Below the pieces are notes generated by a model. That model had not been told where the DNA came from. It saw only the letters and a list, made by a program, of their open reading frames with translations, and did no database searches. The translations under genes were made by a program, and so were the position numbers. Below are positions 4,879 to 5,141 of a stretch of DNA of 5,141 nucleotides, piece after piece. Within the stretch, counting starts at the first letter, position 1. Each line of letters begins with the position of its first letter. The stretch comes from Pseudomonadota bacterium (GTDB lineage: Bacteria; Pseudomonadota; Alphaproteobacteria; Sphingomonadales; Sphingomonadaceae), in assembly GCA_023392555.1 (NCBI GenBank), contig JAEVYW010000331.1, positions 1 to 5,141 on the forward strand, read 5' to 3'.

Positions 4879-5141
4879 ATGAGGGTCCTCGCGCTCCTGC
4901 TTCTGCTCAGCGCTTCCTGCGGCAAGGAGGCGGGTCCAACTCCGTCGAACTCGATTAATGCGAATGAGCCGGTCGCTCTTTCCGCCGCGCCTTCAGCGCC
5001 GCCTGTTCCGCGGGCACCCGCAGCGACGGCTTTCGAAGTCGAGGAGAAGACCGACCTCTACACATTTTCCTTTGCTTGGCCGGCCGAAGCTGCCGCGATC
5101 CCGCAGCTCGTACAGCGTTTCAAAGGGGAGATGGCCAGCGC
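4879..5141 (+). CDS. putative lipoprotein, probably DUF4163 (PdaC/RsiV-like) family, 3'-truncated by the window edge
   Basis: An ATG at 4879 opens a frame that stays open to the window end (87 full codons). The N-terminus is MRVLALLLLLSASCGKE: a short charged start, a Leu-rich core and Cys14 in S-A-S-C, a relaxed lipobox, suggesting export and lipid attachment in the cell envelope. A low-complexity Pro/Ala/Ser linker follows to about residue 50, then TDLYTFSFAWPAEAAAIPQLVQRF, which resembles the start of a DUF4163 domain as seen in sphingomonad envelope proteins. The ribosome binding site is weak (GG or GGGA just upstream). The gene is divergent from the F0 operon. The lipoprotein call is fairly firm; the domain call rests on a short segment and my recollection of the family. 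Most of the protein is outside the window. Confidence 0.75.
   Translation, partial: MRVLALLLLLSASCGKEAGPTPSNSINANEPVALSAAPSAPPVPRAPAATAFEVEEKTDLYTFSFAWPAEAAAIPQLVQRFKGEMAS

Overview
The window reads as chromosomal, GC-rich alphaproteobacterial DNA, most likely from a sphingomonad-type organism (order Sphingomonadales). The reasons are the stand-alone F0 ATP synthase operon in the order atpI-atpB-atpE-b'-b with no F1 genes attached, the paired b'/b subunits, and the style of the neighbouring proteins. The organism-level call is inference from gene order and protein character; no database was searched.

Left part (1-947): the window opens inside a plus-strand cysQ gene (3'(2'),5'-bisphosphate nucleotidase), which shares its stop position with a small unrecognised minus-strand gene of 79 codons. 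The two stops are the two strands of one CTAG tetranucleotide. A 156-base divergent region with several palindromes follows.

Middle (948-2209): a 306-residue plus-strand protein has a C-terminal MarR-like winged helix and an N-terminal region that resembles a degenerate response-regulator receiver. After it comes a 204-base convergent spacer dense in hairpins and repeated hexamers, then a complete tRNA-Val(UAC) with encoded CCA on the minus strand.

Right part (2210-4707): the minus-strand F0 operon. AtpI (assembly/ion factor), subunit a, subunit c, and subunits b' and b together form the membrane proton channel, c-ring and peripheral stalk of the ATP synthase. All genes are tightly spaced, and b' and b overlap by 8 bases. 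Start codons vary: ATG, GTG, ATG, TTG, ATG. The F1 genes must lie elsewhere, which is usual for this class. The tRNA-Val lies 61 bases downstream on the same strand and could be reached by read-through.

Far right (4708-5141): a 171-base divergent region carries a candidate operon promoter, followed by the start of a plus-strand lipoprotein-like gene (probably DUF4163/PdaC-like) cut by the window edge.

Most of the window is ordinary housekeeping DNA. The parts that deserve a second look are the receiver-like/MarR-like fusion with palindromes in front of it, and the hairpin-rich convergent spacer. I see no CRISPR array, transposase, toxin-antitoxin pair or defence system.
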